Source of the DNA: Staphylococcus intermedius NCTC 11048
Lineage (GTDB): Bacteria; Bacillota; Bacilli; Staphylococcales; Staphylococcaceae
NCBI RefSeq assembly: GCF_002902385.1
Contig: NZ_PPQH01000002.1
Coordinates: 1 to 64,000 of the forward strand
Reading direction: 5' to 3'
DNA: 64,000 nucleotides
The position numbers and the translations under genes are program-made. Below, piece by piece: positions 60,804 through 64,000 of the stretch (position 1 is the stretch's first letter; every line of letters begins with the position of its first letter). Under the pieces are notes generated by a model. It searched no databases. It was not told the DNA's origin and saw only the letters and a list, made by a program, of their open reading frames with translations.

Positions 60804-61670
60804 GTGGCTTCATTAAAAGAAATTGATTCACGTATCAAATCGACGAAAAAGACGAAGCAGATTACGAATGCGATGAACATGGTTTCAAGTTCTAAATTGC
60901 GTAAAGCCGAGAAGAATGTGATGACATTTCGTCCTTATATGGAAAAAATGAAAGACGCAATTACAGCAATCGCGGGATCAAATAGAGTTTCAACACACCC
61001 GATGTTGAACGAACGTCCAGTGAAACGTGTAGGTTATATGGTCATTACGAGCGATCGTGGACTGGCGGGTGCATATAGTGCGAACGTGTTGAAGAAAATG
61101 CTTCGTGACATCGAACAACGTCATAACAGTCCTGAAGAGTACCGTATTATCGTACTTGGACAAATCGGTGCGACATTTTTACAAAACCGTGGCTATCAAC
61201 TTGAAAATACGTTGACTGACATTCCAGATCAACCTGCATTCAAAACCATTCAGGCAATCGGCAAACGTGCGATCGATTTATACGTAGATGAACAAATTGA
61301 TGAATTACACATCTACTATAGCCATTACGTAAGTGTAATCGAGAATAAGCCTAGCAGTAAAAAATTATTACCATTATCTCCAGAGGACTCTAGCTTAGGT
61401 CACGGTGCAATGGCCACTTATGAATTTGAGCCAGATAAAGATGCCATTCTTAAAATATTATTACCTCAATATATTGAGAGTTTAATTTATGGCACGATTC
61501 TTGATGCAAAAGCAAGTGAACATGCGTCACGTATGAATGCAATGAAGAATGCCTCAGATAATGCAACAGAAATGATTGACGATTTATCATTACAATATAA
61601 CCGAGCGCGACAAGCAGCCATTACACAACAAATTACTGAAATTGTTGGTGGTTCAGCAGCGTTAGAATAA
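60804..61670 (+). CDS. atpG: ATP synthase F1 subunit gamma
   Basis: Gamma is the central rotating shaft, with long N- and C-terminal helices in a coiled coil ([39 protein letters not shown]). The 288-residue protein starts with GTG after AAGGTGGTGAG. Confidence 0.97.
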   Translation: MASLKEIDSRIKSTKKTKQITNAMNMVSSSKLRKAEKNVMTFRPYMEKMKDAITAIAGSNRVSTHPMLNERPVKRVGYMVITSDRGLAGAYSANVLKKMLRDIEQRHNSPEEYRIIVLGQIGATFLQNRGYQLENTLTDIPDQPAFKTIQAIGKRAIDLYVDEQIDELHIYYSHYVSVIENKPSSKKLLPLSPEDSSLGHGAMATYEFEPDKDAILKILLPQYIESLIYGTILDAKASEHASRMNAMKNASDNATEMIDDLSLQYNRARQAAITQQITEIVGGSAALE

Positions 61671-61682
61671 TTTTGATTATAA

Positions 61683-63107
<1,425 letters not shown>

Positions 63108-63129
63108 TACAAATTAGGAGGCTTGGATA

Positions 63130-63534
63130 ATGAACACATTAACCTTAGATATCGTCACTCCTAATGGTTCTGTTTATAAAGAAGACAATGTCGAAATTGT
63201 TGTCTTGCAAACGACAGCAGGCGAGATGGGTGTGATGTACGGTCACATTCCGACGGTTACACCATTGCGTATTGGTCATGTCAAAGTGACTAAAGATGGC
63301 AAATCGGATTATATAGCTGTAACAGAAGGGTTTGCTGAAATTCGTCGCGAAAAGGTGAATATTCTAGCTCAAGCTGCAGAGTCAGCCGATGATATTGACT
63401 TAGAACGTGCGAAATCAGCAAAACAACGCGCAACATTCTACCTTGAAGGCGATCGTAATGATACGGATTTAAGACGTGCTGAACGTGCATTAAAGCGTGC
63501 AGAAAACCGTATCGAAGTTGCAAAATATAAATAA
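63130..63534 (+). CDS. atpC: ATP synthase F1 subunit epsilon
   Basis: Epsilon regulates ATP hydrolysis and links to the shaft. The 134 residues comprise a beta-barrel (about 1-85, with LQTTAGEMGVMYGHIPTV) and a C-terminal helical hairpin. It is the last gene of the operon, followed by a terminator. Confidence 0.96.
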   Translation: MNTLTLDIVTPNGSVYKEDNVEIVVLQTTAGEMGVMYGHIPTVTPLRIGHVKVTKDGKSDYIAVTEGFAEIRREKVNILAQAAESADDIDLERAKSAKQRATFYLEGDRNDTDLRRAERALKRAENRIEVAKYK

Positions 63535-63547
63535 TTATATGTACATC

Positions 63548-63590
63548 AAAAAGCTCGGTATGTCCCTTGTGGCAGACCGAGCTTTTATTG
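63548..63590 (+). terminator. ATP synthase operon terminator
   Basis: AAAAGCTCGGT pairs with ACCGAGCTTTT, with extra inner pairs, and T-rich sequence follows. Confidence 0.88.
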
Positions 63591-63626
63591 TATTGAAGCG
63601 TACTTGATAGCAATTGGCCATTTGGA

Positions 63627-63740
63627 GCTGGGACGTTAAGCTTTCCCAGCCCTATCCTTTCTTTATAGACATATCTCGATGAATGACCATAAAACAGCTA
63701 AAAATAAGGATGAATGGGACATAATCATAGAGTGTCCCAT
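63627..63740 (+). repeat. Decayed copy D of the long repeat (hairpin and leader)
   Basis: GCTGGGA (63627-63633) and TCCCAGC (63644-63650) form the head hairpin. The following CCTAT...CATATCTC...GATGAATG...AAGGATGAATGGGACATAA is a diverged version of the leader in copies A and B. A second stem, ATGGGACA (63714-63721) with TGTCCCAT (63733-63740), ends it. The nested body is missing. A TTGACA at 63801-63806 lies further on, in the stretch before the next gene. Confidence 0.5.
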
Positions 63741-63971
63741 CCCCATATGAGGCATTAGATGTCACGTCTTCATTTGAGGTCATGAAAAGGTGGCGCAGCA
63801 TTGACAAAAATTCTATACAAAAACTATGAAAGACAGTAAAATGTAAATTGCTTGTCATTTAGCACTATAATGTGAAAAATTGTGTTTGTTTAAGTGGCTT
63901 ATAGTATGATTTGGACTTTAAATCATGTAGAATTAGTAAAGAGATTATATGTGAAGGAGCAATATCAATTC

Positions 63972-64000
63972 ATGGATTATTTAGGACAATTTGCGATAGC
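63972..64000 (+). CDS. DUF1146 (YwzB-like) membrane protein, 5' end only
   Basis: The window ends nine codons into a reading frame starting MDYLGQFAI. It is preceded by GAAGGAGC. In staphylococci and bacilli a small DUF1146 membrane protein gene follows the atp operon and precedes murA. This identification rests on the few visible residues and on position. Confidence 0.65.

Overview
The window is a chromosomal segment of a low-GC Gram-positive bacterium, almost certainly a Staphylococcus. The evidence is the cdaA-cdaR-glmM / mannitol operon / glmS layout, the type II pantothenate kinase CoaW, the pyrG-fba-murZ-rho-rpmE2-tdk-prfA-prmC-tsaC-glyA-upp-mnaA-atp gene order, and protein sequences very close to S. 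aureus ones. The differences from S. aureus as I remember it (glpT next to pyrG, a short glmM-mtlD gap without a large surface-protein gene, a SAM-riboswitch M20/ATP-grasp operon beside luxS) point to another species. I cannot name it with confidence. I see no prophage, insertion sequence, CRISPR array or resistance gene.

Layout. 1-640: the end of an rRNA operon (5S) followed by six tRNAs. 965-13434: arginase, the c-di-AMP cyclase operon cdaA-cdaR-glmM, the mannitol PTS operon on the minus strand (mtlA-mtlR-mtlF-mtlD, with a CcpA-like cre and an MtlR-like palindrome at its promoter), then glmS behind a glmS ribozyme. 13.6-21.7 kb: small membrane proteins, an orphan ABC ATPase, a HAD phosphatase, a GntR regulator, mannose-6-phosphate isomerase, and an unusual EVE-EVE protein ending in a degenerate McrB-like domain. 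22-30.8 kb: an NhaC-family antiporter with a cre at its promoter, nucleoside phosphorylases deoD and pdp, luxS, and a SAM-I riboswitch driving an M20 amidohydrolase plus ATP-grasp ligase pair. 31.6-36 kb: coaW, a VOC protein, a BCCT transporter and a tandem GNAT protein. 36.2-56.5 kb: conserved housekeeping genes (rpoE, pyrG with a CTP-type attenuator, glpT, fba, murZ, rho, rpmE2, tdk, prfA, prmC, tsaC, an arginine-phosphatase-like gene, glyA, upp, mnaA). 56.5-63.6 kb: the complete F1Fo ATP synthase operon atpIBEFHAGDC, followed by the first codons of a DUF1146 gene.

The genes connect in a few themes. Hexosamine and cell-wall precursor supply is covered by glmM, glmS, murZ and mnaA, with c-di-AMP signalling alongside. 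Carbon-source control by CcpA-like sites is visible at mtlA, the gntR gene and nhaC. Nucleotide metabolism is covered by deoD, pdp, tdk, upp and pyrG. The methyl cycle is represented by luxS facing a SAM riboswitch.

The most unexplained signal is a family of dispersed, strongly structured intergenic elements. Three long copies (about 15.8, 31.0 and 33.1 kb) fill the 3'-to-3' junctions of convergent genes. They have nested stems, one of which is replaced by a different but still paired sequence between copies. A shorter sibling family (16.3 and 31.5 kb) shows compensatory base changes, and a decayed copy lies near 63.7 kb.
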